Assembly: GCA_016787525.1 (NCBI GenBank)
Contig: JAEUUP010000016.1
Location: 1-60,132, forward strand
Length of the DNA stretch: 60,132 nt
Direction of reading: 5' to 3'
Origin: Saprospiraceae bacterium
GTDB lineage: Bacteria; Bacteroidota; Bacteroidia; Chitinophagales; Saprospiraceae
The notes beneath the pieces were generated by a model, which was not told the DNA's origin, made no database searches, and saw only the letters and a list, made by a program, of their open reading frames with translations. How positions within the stretch are numbered: the first letter of the stretch is position 1; each line of letters starts with the position of its first letter. A program made the position numbers and the translations under genes. Shown in pieces: positions 1 to 8,572 of the stretch.

Positions 1-1
1 C

Positions 2-88
2 AATAATATACCCAATTGGGGTGAAATCGCAGGGCAATTACATATCATCTTTGGCGAAAGAGCCGATATTGATATTAAACGTTTTTAA
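2..88 (+). CDS. C-terminal end of an unidentified protein (partial)
   Basis: The window opens inside a reading frame that gives 28 residues, including NWGEIAGQLHIIFGERADID, before a TAA stop at 86-88. The gene begins upstream of the window. The tail looks like ordinary coding sequence, but it is too short to assign a family. It is followed within 30 bases by a repeat leader and a tandem array, so the array lies just downstream of this gene. Confidence 0.5.
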   Translation, partial: NNIPNWGEIAGQLHIIFGERADIDIKRF

Positions 89-113
89 TCGCTATCTTTT
101 CATATTTTTTCAC

Positions 114-140
114 CTTTGACACAGTTCCGTGAACATTCTC
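114..140 (+). repeat. Repeat leader, copy A
   Basis: A 27-nt sequence (CTTTGACACAGTTCCGTGAA followed by CATTCTC) abuts the 21-bp tandem array. Close copies occur at 1972-1998 (plus) and 58045-58071 (minus), each next to palindromic or tandemly repeated DNA, so it looks like a shared end module of one repeat class. The differences are a few substitutions only. Confidence 0.6.
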
Positions 141-286
141 ATTGTAAAAAGACTTTCTACAACTGTAAAAAGACTTTTTACAACTGTAAATTGGTTTTTG
201 CAATTGTAAAAAGTCTTTCTACAACTGTAAAAAGACTTTTTACAACTGTAAATGGGGGTTTTAGAGTTGTAAATGGGGGTTTTGGG
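141..286. repeat. 21-bp palindromic tandem array, 7 units
   Basis: There are seven head-to-tail units of 21 bp (one is 20 bp). The typical unit is a palindrome with arms TTGTAAAAAG and CTTTTTACAA around a single A. The last two units have diverged to TGGGGG. Because 21 is a multiple of three, several frames stay open on both strands. These frames carry only the repeat and are not convincing genes. Confidence 0.85.
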
Positions 287-561
287 GTTACTTCGATACA
301 TTTACGAAATCTTGAAGATTTTGTAAATCTTGAATTTGGTATTTTTTTTGCCTCGATGATTTTGTCATTCTGTGGATTAAATGATGATTTACATGTCACG
401 GAATTATATGATTTATTGTTTTTCATAAAACATAGATTGACAAATTGAAGGCATAAATAACAATTGTAGGACGGCTGACGATAGGAATAAAAAGCCTTGG
501 CTTATGGGTCTTATTGATGCCTACTACAATATTTCAATTACCGTTCTAATCCAGTTCGATT

Positions 562-1185
562 ATGAGTAACATCAATTACACCGCCATTCGGCGGATCAAA
601 CAAGACGAGTTCAAAACCTTTGCGGATCTCGTCTTTGACAGCACCAACGGCAAGCCCGTTTATGCACCTTTCCAAACAGCTATCACGGATATGCAAGCCA
701 AAGCAGAGGTATTCCAAAGCGCACTCATCAAAAGTAAAAATCGCGGGAAAAGCGAGATTGAAGCTAAAAATGCCGCTTACAACGATTTGTATCAAGCATT
801 AGTGCGCATCGCGAAACTGATGGATGCGAATTGGCAAACCAATGATTTCGATAGATTGAAAATGGACGCAGGTTTTACGCTCAACAAAACGCCTGAACGT
901 CAGGAGGCTGTTACTTATGTCTTACCACCCTCGAATTTTAAGGTCTATAATGACAATCGTCGGGGTGTCATCATCGTGGAGTGGATAAAAGACGCAAACG
1001 CTGTGACAACGGCTTTTGAAACGCAACTCAATGACGGTGTTTGGCAAAATGGTGTGTACAATGAAGGCAAAAAAATGGAAATGACGTTTCCTTTCGGCGC
1101 AAAATTGGTGATGCGTGCCAAAACCATCGGCCCTAATTTGTTGACAAGTGATTTTGTGGAATCGGATGTGGTGATGGTGAGTTAA
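562..1185 (+). CDS. Conserved-looking hypothetical protein with a helical N-terminus and a beta-rich C-terminus
   Basis: This 207-residue protein has no signal peptide. Residues 1-105 are helix-rich, with the repeated Ala/Lys pattern of a four-helix bundle. Residues 110-207 read as beta strands, with VTYVLPPSNFKV and RRGVIIVEWIKD, compatible with a fibronectin III-like domain. I do not recognise a family or function. A strong hairpin terminator follows the stop. The last 22 codons and that terminator are duplicated at 2957-3105, so a second member of the family probably once lay downstream. The start at 562 fits the beginning of the first predicted helix; no ribosome binding site is visible. 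Confidence 0.75.
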   Translation: MSNINYTAIRRIKQDEFKTFADLVFDSTNGKPVYAPFQTAITDMQAKAEVFQSALIKSKNRGKSEIEAKNAAYNDLYQALVRIAKLMDANWQTNDFDRLKMDAGFTLNKTPERQEAVTYVLPPSNFKVYNDNRRGVIIVEWIKDANAVTTAFETQLNDGVWQNGVYNEGKKMEMTFPFGAKLVMRAKTIGPNLLTSDFVESDVVMVS

Positions 1186-1259
1186 AAAGGCGATAAACAG
1201 CAGTCAACGACGGTCAACGACGGAGAAGTTTGGAACTTCTCCGTCGTTTTCGTTTCACA
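1121..1259 (+). repeat. Direct repeat, left copy (gene end plus terminator)
   Basis: The 3' end of the 207-residue gene, from codon 187 through its terminator, recurs at 2957-3105. Within the aligned part there is one silent base change before the stop, and a 10-nt insertion after it in the right copy. The two copies bracket the accessory stretch 1260-2956. Confidence 0.85.
1217..1252 (+). terminator. Rho-independent terminator
   Basis: A 14-bp perfect stem (arms ACGACGGAGAAGTT and AACTTCTCCGTCGT) with a TGG loop is followed by TTTCG. It lies 30 nt after the stop of the 207-residue gene. A second copy lies at about 3062-3098. Confidence 0.8.
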
Positions 1260-1645
1260 GAATTTAAAAAACGAATCGAGCGGTGTCGTTTGTTGTTTTA
1301 TTTTTGTGGGTGTTTTAGGAAGGGTTTGTGCCAATGGGGGAAACCGTAGTAGTCATTTAACTGGTTCTTCGTGACTTGTAATGAGTAATTAAAAGAAGCA
1401 TTTTAATTATAAAAAACAAGTCAACTGATTGTTTTTCAATAACTTGTTTCGACAATGTTGTTGTTTTTAAAAGTAATTACCCGTTACGAATCACGAAAAA
1501 TCATATTTATAGTGATTTTATTGTTTGGGAAATATTTTAAACTTAATTTTATTATAAGTATTCAAATATTGATATTGATAATAGTTATTTGGCTGTTTAT
1601 TAATGGGTTTTTTAGATAATATTCGTAAAAAATTAAACAATAAAT
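1253..1645. other. Intergenic region, no gene seen
   Basis: This AT-rich stretch holds one copy of a 20-bp direct repeat, TTTAGGAAGGGTTTGTGCCA at 1314-1333; the other copy is at 2087-2106. A frame from ATG 1602 gives only about 20 codons (MGFLDNIRKKLNNKYGGSGL) and overlaps the start of the next gene. It could be a leader peptide or chance. Confidence 0.5.
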
Positions 1646-1915
1646 ATGGCGGCTCAGGTTTATGATCAAAATAATAAAATATTGTTTGAGTTTAACATGA
1701 ATAGTGAAATTGAACAATCTTTTAATGAATTATTTAAACATACAGGTGTTTATATTGACGTTTATGGCGATACGCGTCTTTATAAAAATCATAGCCAAAT
1801 ATTAATAAATTTCCTTGACAAGAAAGGGAATGCTCTTATGAAAATGACAAAAGAGTTTAGAGAAAATCTTTTTTTATCATTGCAGAATGAAATACTTTAT
1901 ATAATTGGGGATTGA
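1646..1915 (+). CDS. Small hypothetical protein
   Basis: An 89-residue frame in strongly AT-rich DNA. The protein has no signal peptide or membrane segment. It is mixed alpha/beta, with IEQSFNELFKHTGVYIDVYGD in the middle and an amphipathic last third. I do not recognise it. Its size, base composition and position between duplicated gene ends, next to another unknown small gene, would fit an immunity- or antitoxin-type accessory gene, but nothing in the sequence proves that. The start is uncertain, since the leader has no clear ribosome binding site. Confidence 0.5.
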   Translation: MAAQVYDQNNKILFEFNMNSEIEQSFNELFKHTGVYIDVYGDTRLYKNHSQILINFLDKKGNALMKMTKEFRENLFLSLQNEILYIIGD

Positions 1916-1971
1916 AATGATTAGCATAGGAGAAAAATGGCTTTTTCATTTACAAAGGTAATTAGATTTTG

Positions 1972-2042
1972 TATTGGCACAGTTTAGTGAACACTCTCCG
2001 TGAGTTCGGAGATTTAGGAAAATTTTAAATTTTCCTAAATCT
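1972..2042. repeat. Repeat leader copy B with a 33-nt palindrome
   Basis: The leader sequence (1972-1998, ending GTGAACACTCTC) matches copies A and C. Eleven bases later there is a 33-nt palindrome at 2010-2042 with 16-bp arms (AGATTTAGGAAAATTT) around one T. Here the shared leader is followed by a single long palindrome rather than a tandem array. Confidence 0.6.
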
Positions 2043-2121
2043 GGGTAGTACTAATGAATGTCGGTATCAAAGTATAGAGTTTTTCGTTTAGGAAGGGTTT
2101 GTGCCAGTTAAATACAGTGAA

Positions 2122-2697
2122 ATGAATATTAAAATTTTAAGTAAATATGATGAGATTGATTTTCCTTTCGATTGGGTAAATCTTGACTACTTACCAGATA
2201 GTAAAGGGCAAAAAATAGAAATATATCTCTTAGAAAGAGAACAGTTTTTCAACGGATTAATTTTAATGTTTTATATTCTTTTTGGAAACACAAAGAATAA
2301 TATCAAGATTTATAATAACTCTTGGTGGGATTTTTGTTTAGACACTTGGAATCATAATGAAGATAGTTATAGCTATGAATTAGAAGGCAAGACACAAGAA
2401 AGTAAAGATTACCTAACAATGTTAATAAAATCAGATATTGAAAAGGGATACTCTGGAATTTGTATGTGCGAAAATTGGGAAAAATTTTTATCAATAATTT
2501 TAGCTTGTATTTTGACTCATCAGGCACCATATAGTCCTGTTTTTTATGACAAGGATAATAATTTTTTTTTCTATTTTCACCATACAGGTAGCATAGGTTT
2601 ATACTACAAATCAGAGAATGACAATATCCATAAAATACTAAACATTGCAAAAGAAGAATACGAGTTAGTATCAAATAAGCGATTTAATAGACACTAA
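2122..2697 (+). CDS. Hypothetical protein, possible immunity-type
   Basis: From ATG 2122 the protein has 191 residues. A GTG at 2101 would add seven, but that GTG lies in a 20-bp direct repeat and is less likely. The protein is rich in aromatic and acidic residues (WWDFCLDTWNHNEDSYSYELEG, FFFYFHHTGSIGLYYKSE), with no signal peptide. The style resembles cytoplasmic immunity proteins of polymorphic toxin systems, but no toxin gene is present and I recognise no specific family. The AT-rich composition, unlike the operons to the right, suggests acquisition by transfer. Confidence 0.6.
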   Translation: MNIKILSKYDEIDFPFDWVNLDYLPDSKGQKIEIYLLEREQFFNGLILMFYILFGNTKNNIKIYNNSWWDFCLDTWNHNEDSYSYELEGKTQESKDYLTMLIKSDIEKGYSGICMCENWEKFLSIILACILTHQAPYSPVFYDKDNNFFFYFHHTGSIGLYYKSENDNIHKILNIAKEEYELVSNKRFNRH

Positions 2698-2756
2698 TAC
2701 AGAGTATTTCAATTATACATTACTGCGCAAGGTTTTACCCTTTTATTGGAGCGCAC

Positions 2757-2787
2757 ACGTTCAGGAAACTTTTAAAGTTCCGAACGT
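2757..2787. repeat. 31-nt interrupted palindrome
   Basis: Outer arms ACGTTC and GAACGT enclose GGAAACTTTTAAAGTTCC. It lies 60 nt after the 191-residue gene. A terminator role is possible, but no T-run follows. Confidence 0.5.
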
Positions 2788-2882
2788 AATTCGCACAAGT
2801 GTCGGAAAAACGCAATTAAGGCTTCGATTCTAAAATTGAACGAGAATTTGACGCATATTTATAGATAAAGGGATTGGTTCTG

Positions 2883-2914
2883 ACGTATCGGATATTTTAA
2901 AATATCCGATACGT
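2883..2914. repeat. Perfect 32-nt palindrome
   Basis: The arms are ACGTATCGGATATTTT and its exact complement, with no loop. A further pair, GGTTCTG (2876-2882) and CAGAACC (2931-2937), flanks it. Function unknown. It is similar in design to the other palindromic elements of the window but shares no sequence with them. Confidence 0.7.
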
Positions 2915-2956
2915 TTTGACGCAACGTCATACAGAACCCCTATTTACACCCATTCT

Positions 2957-3105
2957 AAACCATCGGCCCTAATTTGTTGACAAGTGATTTTGTGGAATCG
3001 GATGTGGTGATGGTGAGCTAAAAAGGCGATAAACAGCAGTCAACAGTGATCAACGACGGTCAACGACGGAGAAGTTTGGAACTTCTCCGTCGTTTTCGTT
3101 TCACA
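2957..3105 (+). pseudogene. Remnant of a second copy of the 207-residue gene (C-terminal 22 codons plus terminator)
   Basis: This stretch encodes the same C-terminus (TIGPNLLTSDFVESDVVMVS) and stop as the gene at 562-1185, with the same terminator, but there is no reading frame upstream of it. One silent substitution and a 10-nt insertion separate the copies. Either an ancestral tandem pair lost the body of the second gene when the 1260-2956 segment arrived, or the segment was inserted with duplication of this end. Confidence 0.8.
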
Positions 3106-3130
3106 TGCGTAGAAAACCGTAAACCCATAG

Positions 3131-5533
3131 TTACCGTGTTGTCTCATCCATATTTTTCACTTTGAAGATAGCAGGATTGGCAAAACCTGCGGCATTGACA
3201 GTCCACACTTTTCCTTTTTTTGACACAGATACCCCCCTCAGTACATTGTCGCTCGGGAGGCATATCCATCCTTTAGCTTCTGTATTTTTCGTATAAGCCA
3301 CCAAATCAATGGCCGTCCAATCAAGGTCTTTGGTGGATTGCGCTACTTTCATCTGCGGGATGATAGCACCGTCGCGCACCATGATGATACCCTCAATGCC
3401 ACCTGCCTCTATCGTATGCCAACCACCTGAGTAGCTTTTACCCGTCTGAAAATCAATCCATTGTCCTTGCGGCAAATAGACTTCGCGTTGTTTTTTGCCC
3501 TCTTCAAAAATAGGCGCAACCAAAATATCCGAGCCAAAAAGGTATTCATTGTCAATCAACCAAGCCCCTTTGTCTTGTGGAAACTCAACGAACAAAGCAC
3601 GCACCATTGGCAAACCTTTTTCGGATGCTTGTTTCGATTGGGCATAGACATAAGGCATCAATTTGTACCTCAAATCAATCACATTGCGGAAATAATTTTG
3701 GAACTCTGCACCATAATCCCAAGGTTCTTTGGGTGGCTGCCCGTGGCAACGTGTATGCGACGACAAAGCCCCGAAAGGCAACCAACGGCGGTACAAGTTC
3801 TCTGGCGTGCGTTTTGTAAAACCGCCAATATCGTGACTCCAAAAACTAAAACCACTCAAACCCAACGACAAACCGCCTCGGAGTTCGGCTTGCATACCCA
3901 TATTGGAACTTTCGGCATCGCCACCCCAATGCAACGGATAACGTTGACTGCCTGCCCACGTACTTCTGGCCCAAATAATATGCTCATTATTGATTTCTTT
4001 GGTCAGTTCCGATACGATTTTATTGTAGCGCAAAGGGTAGAGGTTGTGTTCATAAAAGCCCGTTCGCCCATTGGCATAGATGCCGTTATAAGGTGCGGCT
4101 TCGCCAAAATCTACTTTTATAGCCGAAACGCCCATTTTCAACAAACCACCGATTTTGTTTCGATACCAATCAACCGTTTTAGGGTTCGTAAAATCCAAAA
4201 CAGCGTCTTCAAATGGGACATTGCCTTTGGCATTTTTAACATGAAGCCCCCCCTCAGTAATTTCCTTAAAAAGTTTGTTTTTCGGTACAAAATAAGGCAA
4301 TTGCCACAAGCAGGTGCGGAAACCATCGCGCTTGAGGTCGCTTATCATCTTTTGCGCATCTGGAAAACGACTTTTGGCAAATTCATAATCGCATTGCCAA
4401 TCGGTCTCGAACCAACCTGTATCGAAGTGTAAAACATCAGTTGGGATATTGTTGGCACGCAATTTAGCTGCCACATTGCGACCATCGGCTTCCGAAAAAT
4501 AAGTAATGCGGCTCATCCACAAACCAAAAGACCAAAGCGGCGGCATCGGTGCTTTGCCTGTTAGATTGGTGTATTCATCCAAAATATCCTTAGGTTCTCC
4601 CATAAAAATAAACAAATCCAACGATTCGTCGCCAATCATCAAAGCATTGGTTGCCCCATAACTGTTGCCAAAATCGCATGTGATGGGCGTAGAAGTATGC
4701 ATAAACATGCCATAACCTCGGCTACTCATAAAAAATGGCACAGGCTTGTACATACCGTTGGTTTCTACACCATTGGGGTCGCAGGTGTAGAGATTGACCT
4801 TTTGACCATATTTGTTGAATGCCGAAAACGACTCACCACAACCATAAATTTTTTCGTCGGGAGACAACTCAAAAACAGCTCCGACACTTCGCGAATAGTC
4901 TGCTGCACGCCGCACAAAACAAAAAGGCATATTGCGGCAAAAACCTTTATTATCGCTCGAATGATAGGTTTTTGTCAATAAATTACCGTTTTTATCCCTA
5001 AATTCGATACCCCACGGGCTTGTCGTGATGGTCACAGTACCGAAAGCACTTTTGTATTCATGCCCGTTTTTGGTCTTTGTATATTGCCAATCTTTGATTT
5101 TACTGAGGGGGTCATTGACCAACATCAACGAGGACTCAGGTTTTTGAGCAATCGTTCCTGTATTCATTTTCACACGCACCGTTTTGGCAGACACAAACTC
5201 GATGGAAAAAGGTAAAATCGGGTCAGCCGCATACTCCGCCGCAGGAAATTCGTTTTGTTTCGTAGGGTCGAGACCATGCTGTGTATAGTTGAAAGCATGG
5301 GCAGGCGTGTATCTGGCTCTGCGCCATTTCACCGTTCCAACACCTGTTTGTGGGTCAAATTGAGTCAGACTATCCGCCAAAAAATAGGTGTTCAGATAGT
5401 CCTTAAAATCTTTGCTCAAATCCACAGGCTCGTTCAATAGTAGTTGAGCCGATTGAGCCACGCCTCTCATTTGCAACAAAAGTGCAAATGACAAGCAAAC
5501 CATAGTTTTTATCGAAAAATGATTTTTAAGCAT
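3131..5533 (-). CDS. GH31 alpha-xylosidase, secreted
   Basis: An 800-residue protein with an N-terminal signal peptide ending near MRGVAQSA. It is a family GH31 glycosidase of the alpha-xylosidase type: the nucleophile Asp lies in KVDFGEAAP (about residue 476) and the acid/base Asp in HWGGDAESSN (about 537), followed by GLSGFSFWSHDIGGF. An N-terminal beta-sandwich precedes the barrel and a beta-rich domain follows. The predicted reaction removes alpha-linked xylose from oligosaccharides such as xyloglucan fragments. It is divergent to the GH10 xylanase gene, sharing a 138-bp upstream region. Three TACTGAGGGG motifs lie inside the gene. Substrate preference between xyloside and glucoside is inferred from the VDFGE motif. 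Confidence 0.92.
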   Translation of the reverse strand: MLKNHFSIKTMVCLSFALLLQMRGVAQSAQLLLNEPVDLSKDFKDYLNTYFLADSLTQFDPQTGVGTVKWRRARYTPAHAFNYTQHGLDPTKQNEFPAAEYAADPILPFSIEFVSAKTVRVKMNTGTIAQKPESSLMLVNDPLSKIKDWQYTKTKNGHEYKSAFGTVTITTSPWGIEFRDKNGNLLTKTYHSSDNKGFCRNMPFCFVRRAADYSRSVGAVFELSPDEKIYGCGESFSAFNKYGQKVNLYTCDPNGVETNGMYKPVPFFMSSRGYGMFMHTSTPITCDFGNSYGATNALMIGDESLDLFIFMGEPKDILDEYTNLTGKAPMPPLWSFGLWMSRITYFSEADGRNVAAKLRANNIPTDVLHFDTGWFETDWQCDYEFAKSRFPDAQKMISDLKRDGFRTCLWQLPYFVPKNKLFKEITEGGLHVKNAKGNVPFEDAVLDFTNPKTVDWYRNKIGGLLKMGVSAIKVDFGEAAPYNGIYANGRTGFYEHNLYPLRYNKIVSELTKEINNEHIIWARSTWAGSQRYPLHWGGDAESSNMGMQAELRGGLSLGLSGFSFWSHDIGGFTKRTPENLYRRWLPFGALSSHTRCHGQPPKEPWDYGAEFQNYFRNVIDLRYKLMPYVYAQSKQASEKGLPMVRALFVEFPQDKGAWLIDNEYLFGSDILVAPIFEEGKKQREVYLPQGQWIDFQTGKSYSGGWHTIEAGGIEGIIMVRDGAIIPQMKVAQSTKDLDWTAIDLVAYTKNTEAKGWICLPSDNVLRGVSVSKKGKVWTVNAAGFANPAIFKVKNMDETTR

Positions 5534-5594
5534 CTTAAAATGTTATTTAAAACGTAATATTGCTTTCAATAAATTAAAGTGTGAGATTGACACT

Positions 5595-5602
5595 TAATTT
5601 TG
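5595..5602 (+). promoter_or_regulatory. Possible -7 promoter box of the xylanase gene
   Basis: TAATTTTG matches the Bacteroidota -7 consensus TAnnTTTG. No good -33 TTTG lies at the expected distance, so the call is weak. Confidence 0.35.
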
Positions 5603-5671
5603 AAATGTAAAGGTAGTTTTTTCGATTATTTTTAAAAATACTCAATTCTTTTTTATCGGAAATTTTGCACA

Positions 5672-6745
5672 ATGAAAAACAAAATCCACCCCCTCAGTAT
5701 CGTCCTCATTTTTTCGTTTAAAATGATGGCTCAGACAGATGTCAAAGGTTTGAAAGACTATTATAAAAACTATTTCCCGATAGGTGTTGCGGTTGCACCC
5801 CGCATGATGTCCGACACGAGTGCCGAGGCGGCATTGATAAAAAAACATTTCAGCAGTATGACAGCTGAAAATGCGATGAAAATGGGTCCCATTCATCCAG
5901 AAGAAAATCGCTACAATTGGGAACCTGCCGACAGAATAGTGGATTTTGCTCAGAAAAATGGCTTATTACTGAGGGGTCATACACTGTGTTGGCACAACCA
6001 AACGCCTAATTGGTTTTTTAAAAAAGATAGCCAAACTGTTTCTAAAGAAGAATTATTGAGGCGTATGAAAACGCATATCACCGATGTGGTGACACGCTAC
6101 AAAGGTAAAGTTTATGCTTGGGATGTGGTCAATGAAGCCATTCCCGACGGCGATACTGAGGGGTATCGCAAAACGCCTTTCTACGAGATAATCGGCGAAT
6201 CATACATCGAAAAAGCCTTTGAATATGCCCATGCCGCCGACCCCGATGCTAAACTGTTTTACAACGACTACAATACTGAAAATGCTAAAAAACGAGAGCG
6301 CATTTATCAATTATTGAAAAAATTGAAAGAAAAGGGTGTACCTATTCATGGTGTAGGTTTGCAGGGGCATTGGTCTATTTATGAGCCTTCGGCGGCTGAG
6401 TTGGAGGAATCAATCACCAAATTTGCTTCGTTGGGTTTGGAATTGCATTTCACGGAAGTGGATGTGTCTGTCTATCCCAAACGGCACGAACGCAGCACCG
6501 AACCGTTCAAAGGAAAAGCAGAATTTACGCCCGAAATGGACGAAAAGCAAGCGGCACACTATAAAATGCTTTTCGAGATTTTTAGAAAACACAAGGACAA
6601 AATCACGAGTGTTACTTTTTGGAATTTGTCGGACAAATACTCTTGGTTAGATAATTTTCCGATTCGTGGGCGCAAAGATTTTCCTTTACTTTTTGATACT
6701 AATCATCAGCCCAAAAAGGCTTTTGAGGAGGTGATTAAGTTTTGA
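5672..6745 (+). CDS. GH10 endo-1,4-beta-xylanase, secreted
   Basis: A 357-residue protein with a short signal peptide (to about MMAQ). The single GH10 barrel shows TAENAMKMGPIHP, RGHTLCWHNQTPNWF, the acid/base Glu155 in AWDVVNEAIPDG and the nucleophile Glu262 in LHFTEVDVSV. It cleaves internal bonds of the xylan backbone outside the cytoplasm. The length is typical for a single-domain enzyme, with no carbohydrate-binding module. The downstream propeller gene follows closely, and the acetylesterase/deacetylase gene further on suits removal of acetyl groups that block xylanase. Motif copies lie in the signal peptide (HPLSI) and in LLRGHT and DTEGYR. Confidence 0.95.
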   Translation: MKNKIHPLSIVLIFSFKMMAQTDVKGLKDYYKNYFPIGVAVAPRMMSDTSAEAALIKKHFSSMTAENAMKMGPIHPEENRYNWEPADRIVDFAQKNGLLLRGHTLCWHNQTPNWFFKKDSQTVSKEELLRRMKTHITDVVTRYKGKVYAWDVVNEAIPDGDTEGYRKTPFYEIIGESYIEKAFEYAHAADPDAKLFYNDYNTENAKKRERIYQLLKKLKEKGVPIHGVGLQGHWSIYEPSAAELEESITKFASLGLELHFTEVDVSVYPKRHERSTEPFKGKAEFTPEMDEKQAAHYKMLFEIFRKHKDKITSVTFWNLSDKYSWLDNFPIRGRKDFPLLFDTNHQPKKAFEEVIKF

Positions 6746-6810
6746 AAACTTTCGCTTGCATAACTTCAGTTAATAAACAAACTTGGTCACTTTTTAAATT
6801 TCTGCCTATT

Positions 6811-8301
6811 ATGAAAACAATACATCTTTTTATTTTCCTCTTTGCACAATTGATGCTGACAAGTCAAAATTCAATTGGTATTTTTGATAACCACGAGGAT
6901 ATAGGCAATCCGATTATAAAAAGTGTTGCCAACTATGATGTCAATACTCAAACTTATACTGTCGAAGCTGCAGGCGCGAATATGTGGGCAAAAACAGACC
7001 AATTTCACTTTCTGTGGAAGAAGATTAAAGGCGATTTTATTATTTCCGCCACGGTTCAATTCATCGGAAAAGGTGTTGACCCACACCGCAAAATGGGAAT
7101 TATTGCCCGCAATGAGTTGACTACAAACTCACCCTATGCAGACGCATGTGTGCACGGTGACGATTTGACTTCTCTTCAATACCGATTGACAGATACTGCT
7201 GTAACTTCTCAAGTAGAGCTGTCGGTTTTCCACCCAACACATATTGAATTACAGCGTATTGGCAATAAATTTACCTTTTCTGCCGCTGTTTTTGGCGAAA
7301 ATTATAAGTCCGTTAACAAAGAAATGGACTTGAACGAAAGTGTTTTTGCAGGTCTTTTTGTCTGTTCGCACAATGCTAATGTGGTGGAAAAAGCTATTTT
7401 CAGCAATGTACGTATTATTATCCCTGCGGCAAAAGATTTTAGACCTTATCGCGACTATATAGGCAGTCACTTAGAAGTGATGGATGTTTCGACGGGGCAA
7501 CGCAAAGTCTTGTATTCTGTACCCAATTCAATTCAAGCACCTAATTGGACGACTGATGGTAAAACATTGATTTACAATTCGGAGGGTAAAATGTACAATT
7601 TTGATTTGGCTACCAATACGCCTTCGTTGCTCAAAACGGGTTCTGTTATCAACAACAACAACGACCATGTTATCTCTTTTGATGGCAAAATGTTGGCTTT
7701 AAGCAATCACGTTGGTGACAAACGTATTTCCACCCTTTTTACCATGCCGATAGGCGGCTCTGATAATCCGACCATGATAACCTCGCCCGATTCTGGTCAT
7801 TCATACTTGCACACATGGTCGCCTGATGGCAAAAAACTGATTTTTACAGGCCAACGAAACAAACAATATGATATTTGGTCAATTGACATAGCCACTAAAA
7901 AAGAAATACAACTGACCAATACCCCCACATTAGACGATAGTCCTGAATATACACCTGACGGCAAATGGATATACTTCAACTCGGTTCGTACTGGTACGAT
8001 GAAATTGTGGCGTATGAAACCCAACGGAAGTCAACAAGAACAGATCACATTCGACGAGTACAACGATTGGTTTCCACATTTTTCACCTGATGGCAAATGG
8101 ATGATTTATTTGTCATATATGCCCGACATTAATCCTGCTGAACATCCATGGTATAAGCGTGTATATATCCGTATCATGCCGACAAGTGGTGGTGTTGCCC
8201 GCACGATTGGCTATCTATACGGCGGGCAAGGCACAATCAATGTGCCTTCTTGGTCGCCCGATTCAAAAAAGATTGCTTTTGTGACAAATTCAAAATTATG
8301 A
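6811..8301 (+). CDS. Secreted TolB-like beta-propeller protein with an N-terminal DUF1349-like domain
   Basis: A 496-residue protein starting at ATG 6811, which begins a clear signal peptide (MKTIHLFIFLFAQLMLTS). A longer in-frame start at 6742 would bury that signal. Residues about 25-215 read as a concanavalin-like DUF1349 domain (FHFLWKKIKGDFIISATV, HRKMGIIARNEL). Residues 220-495 hold TolB/WD40-like blades with repeated WSPDGKKLIFTG, YTPDGKWIYFNS and FSPDGKWMIYLS motifs. It probably binds polysaccharide or acts as a scaffold in the xylan cluster; no catalytic residues are recognised. A near-copy of the window motif (CCCCTCAGTT) starts at its stop codon. Confidence 0.8.
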   Translation: MKTIHLFIFLFAQLMLTSQNSIGIFDNHEDIGNPIIKSVANYDVNTQTYTVEAAGANMWAKTDQFHFLWKKIKGDFIISATVQFIGKGVDPHRKMGIIARNELTTNSPYADACVHGDDLTSLQYRLTDTAVTSQVELSVFHPTHIELQRIGNKFTFSAAVFGENYKSVNKEMDLNESVFAGLFVCSHNANVVEKAIFSNVRIIIPAAKDFRPYRDYIGSHLEVMDVSTGQRKVLYSVPNSIQAPNWTTDGKTLIYNSEGKMYNFDLATNTPSLLKTGSVINNNNDHVISFDGKMLALSNHVGDKRISTLFTMPIGGSDNPTMITSPDSGHSYLHTWSPDGKKLIFTGQRNKQYDIWSIDIATKKEIQLTNTPTLDDSPEYTPDGKWIYFNSVRTGTMKLWRMKPNGSQQEQITFDEYNDWFPHFSPDGKWMIYLSYMPDINPAEHPWYKRVYIRIMPTSGGVARTIGYLYGGQGTINVPSWSPDSKKIAFVTNSKL

Positions 8302-8572
8302 CCCCCTCAGTTTGATAGCGACATTTAACAGTGTTAAATACTCACTGTTTTTCGCTTCGCTCTCTGAAGGAGTCCTTTAGACAAAATGCGTGCTTGGGAA
8401 TAATCTTTTCAGAGCGAAGTCATTTTTTGAGCTTTTCAAGCTCAAAAAATGACTTCGCTCTATAAAAAATTATTCTTGTAACGAGGGAGCTTGCGACCCA
8501 TATTGTGTATATGCTTAGCATTTGTCTATGTCGTTATCAAAGTATCATTCTCACAAATCTCAATAAAGTAGC
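8302..8572. repeat. Palindromic element 1 with a 24-bp perfect hairpin
   Basis: The centre is a perfect stem at 8411-8434 / 8438-8461 (arm starts AGAGCGAAGTCATTTTTTGA, loop TTC). To its left, ATACTCACTGTTTTTCGCTT (from about 8338) resembles the outer part of element 2 in reverse (ATACTCACTGTTTTGCGCGT). It fills the gap between the propeller and esterase genes. It could also act as a terminator, but the T-run is poor. Confidence 0.65.

Noticed and set aside
141-286. CRISPR array
   Set aside because: The repeats are directly adjacent with no variable spacers, and no cas genes are present. The same applies to 57721-58012.
116-448. Reading frames across the first tandem array
   Set aside because: They consist of translated repeat units with no independent coding support.
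3461-4432. 323-codon plus-strand frame opposite the GH31 gene
   Set aside because: Shadow of the alpha-xylosidase coding strand; the translated protein has no domain or signal.
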